From Amblyomma americanum (taxonomy: Eukaryota; Arthropoda; Arachnida; Ixodida; Ixodidae), in NCBI RefSeq assembly GCF_052857255.1, contig NC_135504.1:134838929-134902928 (forward strand): a stretch of DNA of 64,000 bases, given 5' to 3'. Shown here piece by piece: positions 21,530 to 31,470 of the stretch. The position numbers and the translations under genes were made by a program. The notes beneath the pieces were generated by a model, which saw only the letters and a program-made list of their open reading frames with translations, did not search any database and was not told the origin of the DNA. Within the stretch, counting starts at the first letter, position 1; each line of letters opens with the position of its first letter.

Positions 21530-23725
21530 TTAGGGGCTTCGACTTAAGCCATCGGCGTTACCGTTGAGACTCCCCTTTTTGTAACGCACCTCAAAGGAAT
21601 ATTGTTGCAAAGCGAGGCTCCAGCGCAGGAGGCGGCCATTTTTGGGAGAGATGGTGTGCAGCCATTGGAGAGGGCAGTGATCCGTCTCAATGATAAACCT
21701 CGAGCCGGCTAGGTAGCATGACAATTTCTGAACGGCCCACACGAGACACGCACACTCTTTCTCGGTGGCGCTGTATGCCTGCTCACGACAGGTCAGCTTA
21801 CGACTAGCATACAGGACGGGGTGTTCCACTTCTCCATTGTCCCTTTGGCACAGTACAACGCCCATGCCTCGCTCACTAGCATCGCACTGAACAACGAACC
21901 CTTTTGTGTAGTCTGGCGATCGTAGCACAGGCTGGCTTGTTAGGGCGCTCTTTAGGGCGCTAAAAGCTCTTTCCTTTGTCTCGCCCCAGACGACTGTTTG
22001 GGGCTCTGTTTTTCTTAGAGCATCCGTCAGGAGAGCCGCGATATCGGAGTACCTGGGGATGTACCTCTGATAGTAGCCGGCGACACCTAAGAACGACCGA
22101 ATATCGGTCTTCGTGCGCGGTTGCGGGAAGTCTCGCACAGCGGCCACTTTTATTTCAGAGGGGCGGCGACGACCCTGTCCAATCACGTGACCGAGGTAGA
22201 CAACCTCGGCCTGTGGTAATTGGCACTTGGGAGCCTTGACTGTCAAGCCCGCTTCGCGCAGGCGGGTTAGCACTGCCCGCAGGTGTGCCATATGCTCCGA
22301 CCAGGATGCGGAGAATATCGCTACGTCGTCTAAATACGGTAAAGCGAATTCTTCCTGTCCCCGCAACACTTTCTCCATGAGGCTTGAAAAGCAGTATGGC
22401 GCGTTCTTCAAACTAAAACTCAAAACTTTAGGACGGAATGTTCCCATTGGTGAAATGAACGCCGCATACCTACTAGCCTCTTCTGTAAGTGGAACCTGCC
22501 AATAACCCCTGACAAGATCTAGGGTGGAAATAAACTGAGCGCTACTAACTTTCTCAAGGCGCTCCTCGATGTTAGGGATCGGATAAATTTGATCCTTAGT
22601 GATGGAGTTAAGCCTGCGGTAGTCGACGCAAGGACGAGGTTCCTTGCCCGGTACCTCAACTAAAATCAAAGGGGAGGTATAATCACCCTCACCCGCCTCA
22701 ATAACACCGAGCTGTAGCATTTTCTTTACCTCAGCCTCCATAATATCGCGCTGGCGGGGTGACACCCGGTACGCCTTGGATCGTACTGGCTCTGGGGAGG
22801 TAAGTTCTATATCATGAGTAAGGACAGAAGTCCTACCAGGCCTCTCAGAGAACTGACCTTGAAACTCTTGTAAGATTTGGTGCAGTTCGGTTTTCTGCTC
22901 AGGCGACAGCGGTGCATTACTGAGTAAGTCACTAATGACCTGATCGGTGTCTTCCCTGTTCGTCACTGAGCCTAGTCCCGGAACCTCGACCGGAAGCTCT
23001 TCTAACTTGCCCGTGTCGGGCATTTCCTCTCCAGTACCTGGTGCCTTCAACGCTACAGGCTCAATTTTATTCAGTTCGGACGTGCTCTGAATATCAGCTT
23101 GCTGCGCCCCCGACCCTTTCTCATTGTTGGACAACGTCGGCCCCGCAACTACCGCCTTTGCAGCGAGCTCCCGAACTCTCGATCTGGTTAAGGCCTGAAC
23201 GCTAGCCTCACCAAACAAAAGCCCCTTCTCGCGCAGGAGGTGATCGGACCTGTTCGAAAATAGGTACGGGTACTGGGGGGGCAGCATAGATGACACTACG
23301 GCCTCCGTCTCAAGTGCTCCGAAAGGTCCTTCAATAAGCACTTTTGCTACGGGCAGACACACGCTATGAGCTCCCGAGGCTTGCTTGATCCATGCGCACT
23401 CGCCCGTGAACATATCGGGTTCTACGTAAGAGGGGTGAACTACATCCATTGTAGCTGCGGAATCACGAAGCACTCGGCACTCTTTCCCGTTCACGAGGAA
23501 GTCTCGCATGTAAGGCTCGAGAAGCTTCATGTTCTCGTCAGTGCTACATAATGACAAACACACGACTTCTCTTTTTTGTTTCTGGACACTGCGCCGAAAA
23601 GTGACCCGGCTTCTGGCACGTATAACACACGCGCGCTTGCCTCGTCTCGAACCGCTTTCTGCGTTCGGCTTCGGCTGCCGCCGTCTCCTTACGTTCGGTC
23701 GGACTGCTTTCACTCGCATCCGCAC
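21530..23725 (-). CDS. Pol polyprotein: protease, reverse transcriptase, RNase H (no integrase)
   Basis: An open frame of 731 codons; its real start depends on a frameshift out of gag, so the first ~45 residues overlap gag and may not be used. A retropepsin-like part surrounds LRDSAATM (DSA at 88-90 instead of the usual DTG/DSG). RT spans about 330-560 with CVDYRRLN, LDLVRGYWQVPL (402-413) and the catalytic YLDD (464-467). RNase H spans about 605-690 with QCDAS (D615), TEKEC (E655/E657) and ETDHCPL (D682). It ends GNADGLSRSP then TAA, exactly where Gypsy pol normally continues into the HHCC zinc finger and integrase core. All visible RT and RNase H residues are intact. Confidence 0.92.
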   Translation of the reverse strand: MRMRVKAVRPNVRRRRQPKPNAESGSRRGKRACVIRARSRVTFRRSVQKQKREVVCLSLCSTDENMKLLEPYMRDFLVNGKECRVLRDSAATMDVVHPSYVEPDMFTGECAWIKQASGAHSVCLPVAKVLIEGPFGALETEAVVSSMLPPQYPYLFSNRSDHLLREKGLLFGEASVQALTRSRVRELAAKAVVAGPTLSNNEKGSGAQQADIQSTSELNKIEPVALKAPGTGEEMPDTGKLEELPVEVPGLGSVTNREDTDQVISDLLSNAPLSPEQKTELHQILQEFQGQFSERPGRTSVLTHDIELTSPEPVRSKAYRVSPRQRDIMEAEVKKMLQLGVIEAGEGDYTSPLILVEVPGKEPRPCVDYRRLNSITKDQIYPIPNIEERLEKVSSAQFISTLDLVRGYWQVPLTEEASRYAAFISPMGTFRPKVLSFSLKNAPYCFSSLMEKVLRGQEEFALPYLDDVAIFSASWSEHMAHLRAVLTRLREAGLTVKAPKCQLPQAEVVYLGHVIGQGRRRPSEIKVAAVRDFPQPRTKTDIRSFLGVAGYYQRYIPRYSDIAALLTDALRKTEPQTVVWGETKERAFSALKSALTSQPVLRSPDYTKGFVVQCDASERGMGVVLCQRDNGEVEHPVLYASRKLTCREQAYSATEKECACLVWAVQKLSCYLAGSRFIIETDHCPLQWLHTISPKNGRLLRWSLALQQYSFEVRYKKGSLNGNADGLSRSP

Positions 23726-24728
23726 TACGTGTGCCCCCCCTTGCTCTCATGGGTGTGAACTTCGGCCTCTCAGACTTGGAGCCAAATTCACCCTTTTGAC
23801 CGTCCTTAGCTCCGCGAGCCCGACGCGTCACAAACTCCTCGGCTAGCTCGGCGGCTTTAGCCACTGTACTAACGTCTGGCCTATCCAAGACCCAGTACCG
23901 CACGTTCTCAGGTAACCGACTATAAAACTGTTCTAGCCCGAAACACTGCAGAATTTTCTCGTGGTCACCAAACGCTTTCTCTTCTTTGAGCCACTCCTGC
24001 ATGTTTGACATAAGCCTGTAGGCAATCTCTGTATATGACTCACTTCTGCCTTTTTCATTTTCCCGAAACTTCCAACGGAACGCCTCCGCTGACAGCCTGT
24101 ACTTTTTTAGCAGACTCGATTTCACTTGGTCGAAATCCTCTGCCTCCTCTCTCTTCAAGCGAGCGACTACGTCGGCCGCCTCGCCGGGTAACAAAGTGAG
24201 CAAGCGCTGTGGCCACGTTTCCCGAGAGAACCCCTGCTTCTCGCACGTTCGCTCAAAGTTAACCAGGAACAAACCGATGTCCTCTCCATGCTTAAACGGC
24301 CGCATCAGGTCAGTCATTTTGAACGATACTCGTTCTCCTGCACCGTGTGCCTGACTTCCATTACGAGCGCGTTCCATCTCTACCTCGAGACGCTTCATTT
24401 CCAAAGCGTGTTGACGGTCGCGCTCTTCTTTATCTTTTTGTTCTTTACGTTCGCGCTCGTCTTTCTCTTTTTGCTCTTTACGTTCGCGCTCGTATTTTCC
24501 TTTTAGCTGTTTACGTTCGCGCTCCTCTTTTTGCTCTTTACGTTCGCGCTCCTCTTTTTGCTCCCTCTCCTCAATGGTCTCAAGGCATTCCGACAGCTCG
24601 TCATCCTCAGCCTCCAACTCAAGAATAGCCCTTAGCAGTTCTGGTTTTCTGAGTTTGTCTGAGACATCCAGACCCAACTCTCTTGCAAGCTCCAGCAATT
24701 TCGGTTTGCGCAACGACTTCAAATCCAT
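23544..24728 (-). CDS. Gag polyprotein with SAP-like, coiled-coil, SCAN-like and CCHC parts
   Basis: A 394-residue Gag that would form the virus-like particle and bind the element RNA in the cytoplasm. Residues about 3-38 look like a SAP motif (LRKPKLLELARELGLD). Residues 53-125 are an extremely charged Glu/Arg/Lys/Gln coiled coil, encoded by short DNA repeats near 24,430-24,565. Residues about 140-200 are capsid-like. Residues about 205-302 resemble a SCAN/capsid C-terminal domain (ILQCFGLEQFYSRLP is the hallmark helix pair). A CCHC knuckle (C368, C371, H376, C381; CYTCQKPGHFSAQC) ends the protein. The ATG lies about 310 bp after the primer site. It overlaps pol by 182 bp, with pol in the +1 frame. 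Confidence 0.9.
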   Translation of the reverse strand: MDLKSLRKPKLLELARELGLDVSDKLRKPELLRAILELEAEDDELSECLETIEEREQKEERERKEQKEERERKQLKGKYERERKEQKEKDERERKEQKDKEERDRQHALEMKRLEVEMERARNGSQAHGAGERVSFKMTDLMRPFKHGEDIGLFLVNFERTCEKQGFSRETWPQRLLTLLPGEAADVVARLKREEAEDFDQVKSSLLKKYRLSAEAFRWKFRENEKGRSESYTEIAYRLMSNMQEWLKEEKAFGDHEKILQCFGLEQFYSRLPENVRYWVLDRPDVSTVAKAAELAEEFVTRRARGAKDGQKGEFGSKSERPKFTPMRARGGTRSADASESSPTERKETAAAEAERRKRFETRQARVCYTCQKPGHFSAQCPETKKRSRVFVIM

Positions 24729-25022
24729 GGCTGCTCCGAATGCTGCTTTCTCTACTGCCTACTATTGTCTTGCCGCAAACTAACCCGGCAGAAACGACAA
24801 CACAATTACCAGCTCTGTTTCTGACACTAACAAAAGCCTGGCAAAACTCAGAAGAAGAAAGTCCAGCACTCACCAAACCTCGCAGCCAAGAATTCAGCGC
24901 AGTCGTTCCGCTGCAGGCAACCAGTCATCACACAGGGCTCGTTGCACTGCTCCCGAATGGTCGTTGTGCTGCTCAGCATACATTTGACCGCATATCTTCG
25001 CTGCTGGCCTCCGTTGTCGCGA

Positions 25023-25040
25023 TCCCACCGCTGGCAACCA
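25023..25040 (-). other. Primer-binding site of the Gypsy element
   Basis: Two bases inside the 5' LTR the minus strand reads TGGTTGCCAGCGGTGGGA. The leading TGG pairs with a tRNA CCA end. By eye the rest resembles the 3' acceptor/T-arm of a tRNA-Leu with one inserted base; the tRNA identity is tentative. Confidence 0.55.
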
Positions 25041-25157
25041 GTTGTTGCAAAAGGGTTGCAAGCCCCAAGGGTAGCGTAGGCCTGGCGGCCTGGGGCACAG
25101 CTGGAAACATCCGAAGGTCCTGGCAAAGGATGAGTCGACTGGCAACAGAACAACTTG

Positions 25158-25163
25158 TTTATT
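25158..25163 (-). terminator. LTR poly(A) signal
   Basis: AATAAA on the minus strand, about 90 bp downstream of the LTR TATA box. Its equivalent in the 3' LTR is at 20,592-20,597, where it would end the transcript. Confidence 0.6.
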
Positions 25164-25250
25164 CTGGCATCGCAAAAGAGCAGCCGGTCAGGGCGACCAC
25201 GTTACTCGAAGGAAGAAATCGAAGTCTCTCTTTGGCGTCCGGGGCAGCGG

Positions 25251-25258
25251 CTTTTATA
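25251..25258 (-). promoter_or_regulatory. TATA box in the 5' LTR
   Basis: TATAAAAG read on the minus strand, in a GC-rich context (GGGTATAAAAGCC). The same sequence is at 20,685-20,692 in the other LTR. It is a canonical Pol II core promoter element for the retrotransposon genomic RNA. Confidence 0.7.
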
Positions 25259-25617
25259 CCCTCGGAGTCGAGGGCAAGAAGGAACGGCTCTGGATGAGGC
25301 GCCCGATACGGCGACGCTCGGACATGTTCAGAGGTGACGTGCGCGTCCGCCGGGCCGGCGCCGGTCAGACCTCCTCGCCTCCCAGTTGGGGAGCTCCTCT
25401 CCCCGGCTGCCGCGCTTTGACAAGCGTGGGCACCAACATGCACACACACACACACGCACACACGACGACACGTGGCATTGAAACCTGCCTGGACGCGCTT
25501 GGCGGGAGGCGTTACGGCAGCACTGAACGGGCCCAAAATGACCGCCACTTTGAACGAAGCCCCGGCGTCCGTTGCATCCGCGCCGGCTATACCGCGCGTC
25601 GTAGGCGAAACGTAACA

Positions 25618-25621
25618 TCGT
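25618..25621. repeat. Target-site duplication of the Gypsy element, right
   Basis: TCGT directly after the right LTR; pairs with 20,473-20,476. Confidence 0.75.
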
Positions 25622-26702
25622 GTTGTACCGCGATTACGTTTTTGCTGACTAGTAAGCATACCATTTTGCCGTCTTTTTCTGTCTGTGTAGCGTATCATGT
25701 TAGTATAGCTATCGTATTTGCTTCTTACAGTGCCAATATATTTCGTTTATTATCCATTGTGTTTATGTAGTGTTGTAAGCTGGTCTTCTTCCTCTTGTAC
25801 CCTCTACAATCCCAAAGCCTCACAGTTCGCTCGCTATCGCTGCTATTTGCAGCATCCTGTCCATGATAGGGTATTTCACTTCCCGTGTTCGAGATGCCTC
25901 CATGGTGCGTTTCTCATCGACCAGGCCTTGAGCGTCAGTTTCTCTTTCAAGCTATCTCAGGACAGATTTTCGCGAGTTGTGATTTTCTGTAAGCCGCCTG
26001 CATTGCTGCAAGTTGGGCTCGAATCTTCACTTGGATCGCGGCTATACCTTGAAAGCATTCGCTTCTACTCGCCCCAATCTGCTGGCCGAGGTCTTTCCAA
26101 TTATTGTCGACCTGTGCCGACAGCTGTCCCAATGCCATGCGTAGCTACGTTTTTTTTGGACACTTCCGCTCTGCTCTCCAACGTGGCAGTTTATCGGTGT
26201 GCTCGCCCAGCCCTGCTCTGTTGCAGTGCCATCCGACTTTTCTTGCTCACTATCCGACTGCTCTGCTGCCTGTGCAGCTGGCGTGGGTATTACACTTTTG
26301 AGGTTTTCGATCTGGCTTTCGAGCGCTTCCATTTCTATTTACTTTTTTTACGCTTCTCTTTTGGTGATCGATATCTAAGTAGTCTTGCGCAGCGGCCTTT
26401 GTTCGCGTCTCTGCGGGCTCCACTCTCATTCTTTGGTACTTTTTATTTCCTTTTCTTGTCTTTTTTCTATGCTCGGGACAGAGTATACACACATCGGCAA
26501 GAGAAGGTCTCTCTAGGCTATGAACCTCCGGATTAGTGCTTTCGCACTTATAGATGCCGATGGAATAATTTTAGACAGCCCAAAGGAGAGCTCAAAGTAA
26601 GCATTTGTAAAAATCAGCGTACCGGGCATGGCTACGACTTGATGTGAGAACGTATCTATAGCGTCAATGAATAGAAGCTACATTTTTAGGCCAAAGCAGA
26701 AG
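25622..26702 (-). other. Unassigned sequence with broken coiled-coil-type frames
   Basis: Minus-strand frames at 26,042-26,332 (starting MEALESQIENLKSVIPTPAA) and 25,947-26,138 (MALGQLSAQVDNNWKDLGQQ) have heptad-like composition and overlap after a shift. They could be a decayed LINE ORF1, but no RRM or zinc knuckle was found. The long plus-strand frame over the same region (25,718-26,536) is Phe/Leu/Ser-rich and looks like its antisense shadow. Function unknown. Confidence 0.35.
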
Positions 26703-26850
26703 ACTGGGAGAGTTGGTACGTACTCATTCTAAAAACAGCGCACACAAGACAGGAACGACGTAAGAAAACGAAACAAGAGCGCTGTGTTCTCGTTTCTTCA
26801 CGTCGTCCCTGTATTGCGTGCGCTGGTTTTTAAATGAGTACAATTGTAGA
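26703..26850. repeat. Penelope-type terminal motif and back-to-back hairpin
   Basis: ACTGGGAGAGTTGGTAC at 26,703-26,719 repeats, with one base changed, the terminal motif of the Penelope-like relic at 18,038. A near-perfect inverted repeat with almost no spacer follows. Left arm about 26,712-26,780 (with AACAGCGCACACAAGACAGG), right arm about 26,781-26,850 (with CCCTGTATTGCGTGCGCTGG), meeting at an AGCGCT palindrome. It is probably two Penelope-element termini joined head to head, or a solo terminal structure. Confidence 0.65.
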
Positions 26851-27149
26851 ATACGCTGCTAACGGTGGTGAAAAGGAAGATAAGAAGCGGATGGTTTGAG
26901 CAGCCACCACTCCTCGCGCTCTCCAGACAACGTACCTTAATTCCCTGCTCCTTATGGGCGATAGAGTTATATATTCTGCTTTCCTTGTTAATAAAATGTA
27001 GTTGTAACGAGGCTGAAAACGAGGCAGCTGTGGTTGACTGCAAGCGAAGTTAATTCGTTCCTTTTCGAGTTGAACGATTCGCGGATGAGTCGTCGTGACG
27101 TATGATGTTATCGAAACGAACTGCTGACAAGTAAGCTTTGTAGAAGGGC
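26851..27149. other. Unassigned spacer
   Basis: No domain or repeat partner was recognised between the hairpin and the start of the next LINE. Confidence 0.3.
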
Positions 27150-27652
27150 CATCCCAGGCTAAAGATGATAAGGACAGAGAAATAGAACAGTTAAAGAAAA
27201 AAGTAGATGAGCTTCAAGGGTTCACAAATAACCTCATGAAAGCACAAAAAGAAAGAGAAAAGGCAACATCCCCCCCCCCCAACACTCAAGCGGCAGGAAA
27301 TGGTAGGAGAGAAAATGGAGGAGGCAGAAACAGTCAGAAGACCCCCACTTAAACGAAAAGCTGATAATGAAACAGACATATGGGTAGAGCTAAAGAATGA
27401 ATGTGAAGCAAATAGGAACGCGATAAAAGCGATGCAGACAGAACAAAGAGAATTATTGGCGCAGGTCATGGCTGCACTCAGCCAGATACAATAGAATATA
27501 TATCAAAGATTTGAAAGCATAACAGCAGAACTGCAGGCGCAGAGAACCGAACTACAAACACAAAGAACCGAGCTGATTGCCCTTGGAGAGCGACAGAAAA
27601 ACTTAGAGGACACTGCTACTCAAATTCAATATGGCCAGAAATGCCATAAATA
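27150..27652 (+). pseudogene. I-type LINE ORF1 C-terminal coiled-coil remnant
   Basis: The frame reads DREIEQLKKKVDELQGFTNN, is disrupted at a C-run (27,270-27,280), and resumes as LKRQEMVGEKMEEAETVRR and later AELQAQRTELQTQRTELIAL. An in-frame TAG lies at about 27,492. The composition is a long coiled coil, as in LINE ORF1 trimers. The end overlaps the ORF2 ATG (27,631). The N-terminal part is missing or unrecognised. Confidence 0.6.
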
Positions 27653-30600
27653 AGTCTATCGTTTGGCAGTGGAACTGCAGAGGATTCCAACGCAAGGGAG
27701 CGTTACTGCAAAACTACATAGACACATTAGTAGAGAAGCCGCTAGCAATAGCGCTGCAAGAGACCGGGAAATTAGCATCCCTCCCAGGATATCAGGCGTT
27801 TCAAAGTGATAAAGGGGAAAAATCGCGGGTAACAACCCTAGTGAAAAGAAACATAGCAACAATTGAACACGATATTCAATCCAGGGACATAGAAGGAGTG
27901 TTAGTAGAGATGCTTACGGGTAGGAAAGAGGAGCCCAGTCTCTTTCTACTAAACATCTACTCAAGCCCTAAACAGAAAAAGATCAGGGTCAGGGCCATCT
28001 TCCGAAAAGCTCTACAAGCAGCGGGAAAGAACCCCCTCTTCATCGCAGGAGATTTAAATGCGCTGCATGAGGAGTGGGGATACAACAGGAAAGACGGCAA
28101 GGGAAAGCAGCTGTGTGGGGATATACAAGAACTGCGCCTCTCACTACACACCGACCCAGGAAACCCAACTAGAAAAGGAAACAGCGTTACCGCGGACACC
28201 ACACCCGATCTAACACTCTCCAAAAACACCAGAACAGTAACGTGGGAAAATACAGGACAAGGCCTAGGCAGCGACCACTATATAATTGCCACTACGCTAA
28301 TGCAGGGAGTCAAAGAAAATAGGTTAAAACAACCAAAAGTCACAAAATGGGACAAATTTAGAAAGCGAAGGGAGAAATCCTCAGTCGCAGCCATCACGGA
28401 CCTAGGAGAGGGGACAGACACACTCAAAAGACATGCCGCCGAAGCAACGCTAACTCTAGAAGGCCAAGACGCCCCACTCATAGCAGACAACAAACTACTG
28501 CACATGTGGGAGGCAAAAGGTAGTCTAGAAAACCGGCTCAAAAGACAGAAATGGAACCGGAATCTAAAAACAAGAATAGCCAGATTAAATCGCGAAATCG
28601 AAAAATACGCACTACAACTATGCGAACAAAATTGGTGCAGCAAATGCGACGACATGGAAAAGGGCATGAGTCTAGCAAAAACATGGAACATTCTAAGACA
28701 CTTACTAGACCCAACCCAATCCAGGTCGGAGACAAGCATAAGACTAGCCAAGACGCGACATAAATACGACGGAACAGACGAGAGCTTCATGGACGAAATC
28801 AAGCAAACATACATAGGAAACGTGACTCGCACCAGCCTACCAGAATATGGGGGACCCCCAAATCAGGAGCTAGACGCACCCATAGCGGAGGCTGAAGTGA
28901 GAGCGGAAATAATCAGGCTTAAAACGAAATCGGCCCCAGGACCAGATGGAGTAACAAACAAAATGCTACGAAATCTAGACGATGAGTCGATCACAGCTAT
29001 AACAAAATATGTACAGCAGGTATGCGAGAAGGGTGAACTTCCGAAACAATGGAAAGAAGCTAGCATCATACTAATCCCCAAACCGGACAAGCACCCTAAG
29101 CTTGAGAAGCTCAGGCCGATTTCCCTCACATCGTGTGTAGGGAAACTAATGGAACATGTAATCCAAACGAGGCTAATCCGATTCATGGAAGATAATGATA
29201 TATGGCCGAATGAGATGGTCGGATTCCGGCCGGGCCTAAGCACCCAGGATGTGATGTTGAGACTCCAGCACGACATCATAGACTCGCGATCGAGAGATAT
29301 AAAAGCAATCCTAGGTCTAGACCTCAAGAAAGCTTTTGACAATGTCAAACACGAGGCAATCCTGACAGAACTTCAGGAAATAGGCGTAGGAGGCAGAACC
29401 TACAATTATATAAAGAACTTCCTGACAGACAGGACGGCAAAGATAAGATACCAAGATTTGGAATCGGAAGAAATAGAGCTGGGAAACAGAGGTACCCCAC
29501 AAGGATCGGTACTCTCCCCACTCCTCTTCAATCTGGCAATGAGGGGTCTGCCAGCTAAACTTGGGAGAATAAAAAAAACCTAAATTTCAGCATGTATGCT
29601 GACGACATAAACGTCTGGATAAACAAATGTAGCGACGCAGAAATAAAGAACAAGCTGCAAACGACTGCAGATACAGTGGTAGAGTACGTAGCAGCTAGGG
29701 GGCTTGCCTGCTCACCAGAAAAATTAGAACTCTTAATGTACAACCCCAAATCATTAAGGCTAAAAAGAGACAGTGATCTCAACATCATGGTCGGAAACAA
29801 ACCAGTACCCAAAGTAGACAAAATAAGAATATTAGGTCTTTTCATTCAGCACAGATGACTGGGATATTCAGAAGAATAGCCCTCAAGGGAAGAGGGCTAA
29901 AGGAAAGTAGCCTAGTTAAGCTGGTACAAGCGTACGTAATCAGCCGACTGAGCTACGCTACACCATATCTAAACATCCGGGCCTCAGAAAGAGATAAATT
30001 AGACTCAATAATCAGGAGATGCTACAAACGAGCACTCGGAATACCCATAAGCACCTCCACCGAAAGACTCCTAGCAATTGGAATCCATAATACATGGAAA
30101 GAAATAGCCGAAGCAGTAAGGACCGCCCAGCAGGAAAGACTCAGCCAAACATACACAGGCAGGGCCATTCTAAGCATGGTGGGACTGCAGAGGACAGAGG
30201 CATGCAAAAGAAACAGGATATTCCAAGAAAAATCAGGGAACAGCTGAGGATTAACCCGCTTCCCAAGAACTTGCATCCCACCTTCAATAAGGAAAGGAGG
30301 GAAAAAAGAGCTGAAGCACTAGTCAAACGCTTCAGCGAAGTAAACAGCGAGACAGTGGCATACACAGATGCGGCGAGCGGCAAACTGGGAGCAGCAGTAG
30401 CCTCGGTAGTAGATGGCCAAGGTAAAGCAATCTCGGCAGCAACAATACGCAGCCGCAACCCAGAGGTAGCGGAAGAAGTAGCAATTGCGCTTGCTTGCGT
30501 AGGCACCAAGGCAAGTTACATAATAAGCGACAGCAAAACAGCCATCTGCAATTACGGAAGGGGCAGAGTAGCACCAAAAGCGGTGCGAATGCTAGTTGGA

Positions 30601-31119
30601 AGGAAAATTGATTGGAAAATTAGCCTCATATGGGCACCACCTCACACGTCAGTTCCAGGCAACGAGGCGGCGCACCTCTTAGCCCGAGATCTCTACCTCC
30701 GGGCAAGAGCAGAGCCGCCCGATTGCAAGGAGCTTGACGAGAGACTACAGACATACACGGAGATAATAGAAAACTACAGATTACAGCGAAGAACTGTCCT
30801 TCCACCGGACAAAGAGCTCGGAAACTGAGAGGCAACAACTTGGCGCAGATTACAAGCAGGAAATTACATAAATCCGGTATGGGCATCACACGTCCTGAAA
30901 GACGAAGACATAGACGATAAATGTAAGGAATGCGGAGAGAGGGGGACCCTCGACCACATAATCTGGCAATGCACACACTGCCCAGGGGTCAATGAAGGAA
31001 TAAATAGTAGAGAAGCCTGGGAGACCCTTCTGCAAAGCGCGGACGCCGCCATGCAGAGGAAAGCCATCTATCTGGCGGTAGAGGCCGCGAAGAGCCAGCA
31101 ACTCCTTTCCTGCATCTAG
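27631..31119 (+). pseudogene. I-type LINE ORF2: endonuclease, RT, RNase H (frameshifted)
   Basis: The first 650 codons are open (27,631-29,583): endonuclease with VWQWNCRGF, LQETGKLASLPGY, FIAGDLNALHEEWGY and GSDHYII, then RT with KSAPGPDGVTNKML, LGLDLKKAFDNV and GTPQGSVLSPLLFNLAM. A shift at about 29,580 moves the palm box MYADDINVW (29,592) to another frame. Further shifts occur near 29,855 and 30,245. RNase H (about 30,355-30,690) has VAYTDAASG, EEVAIALACV, IISDSKTAI and WAPPHTSVPGNEAA. An in-frame TGA at 30,826 precedes a C-terminal CX2CX8HX4C zinc motif (CKECGERGTLDHIIWQC, about 30,931). The enzyme set is complete but cannot be made as one protein. Confidence 0.9.
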
Positions 31120-31225
31120 TCGCGGAGGCCCCGGCCCCTGCCCCTAGGCCTGCGCGCCAGGGGTAGGGAGTAGGGGGTCTCCATTTCTGATGGAAATAAA
31201 AGTTTTTGGAATGGAATGGAATGGA

Positions 31226-31470
31226 AAATGTCACATTTGTATTTCTATTGGGGTACCTCACTTTAATCTCATTTAAATCAATTCTAGCAAACCACACAGC
31301 TAACGCTCGTTGCTTCAACGTCTGCCAGACGGTAGCGCCATCTTTTCTGACAGATGACCGGTCAACGTCGGACGAAGAAAGCGCGTGCACGCCGCGTTAG
31401 CATCGACCCGACTTTTCTTTCCACCCTAGCGAAGGAAGTGAGTAGGGAAGCCACACAGCCTGCCCCCTTT
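31226..31470. other. Unassigned spacer
   Basis: Follows the LINE tail; no recognisable coding or repeat content. Confidence 0.3.

Larger units (their letters stand above)
20477..25617 (-). mobile_element. Young Ty3/Gypsy LTR retrotransposon lacking integrase
   Basis: A complete-looking LTR element of 5,141 bp on the minus strand. It has two LTRs (20,477-21,049 and 25,043-25,617) starting TG and ending CA, and a 4-bp TCGT duplication outside both. A primer-binding-type TGG lies just inside the 5' LTR. It has an open gag (23,544-24,728) and an open pol (21,530-23,725). By my manual comparison the LTRs differ at four substitutions plus one CA-repeat unit, about 99.3% identity, so insertion was recent. 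Pol stops directly after the RNase H end (GNADGLSRSP). The 480 bp to the 3' LTR and the short protease-RT linker leave no room for an integrase. No env-like frame is present. Confidence 0.93.
25043..25617 (-). repeat. 5' LTR of the Gypsy element (promoter copy)
   Basis: 575-bp long terminal repeat, upstream of gag on the minus strand. It contains a TATA box and a poly(A) signal in the order expected for U3-R-U5, so transcription should start about 25-30 bp after the TATA box, near 25,225. Confidence 0.95.
27150..31225 (+). mobile_element. I-type LINE, nearly complete but with several frame breaks
   Basis: A non-LTR retrotransposon with an ORF1 remnant, an ORF2 with endonuclease, RT, RNase H and a zinc-binding C-terminus, and a GC-rich 3' untranslated region. 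It ends in the poly(A) signal AATAAA (about 31,194) followed by a GGAAT repeat tail (31,207-31,225). Only about four lesions are visible in ORF2, so the copy is moderately young. It sits between a Penelope-type hairpin and unassigned sequence. Confidence 0.88.

Noticed and set aside
24288..24628. Plus-strand frames over the gag charged coil
   Set aside because: Antisense of the Glu/Arg/Lys repeat coding, giving Phe/Leu/Ala-Arg repeats; shadow of the real gag.
23544..24728. Host SCAN-domain transcription factor
   Set aside because: The SCAN-like segment lies in a Gag with a zinc knuckle, between LTRs and upstream of pol; it is retroelement, not host.
25294..25770. 158-codon plus-strand frame across the right LTR
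   Set aside because: It lies opposite the LTR and flank, starts in the LTR and has no known domain; explained by GC-rich composition.
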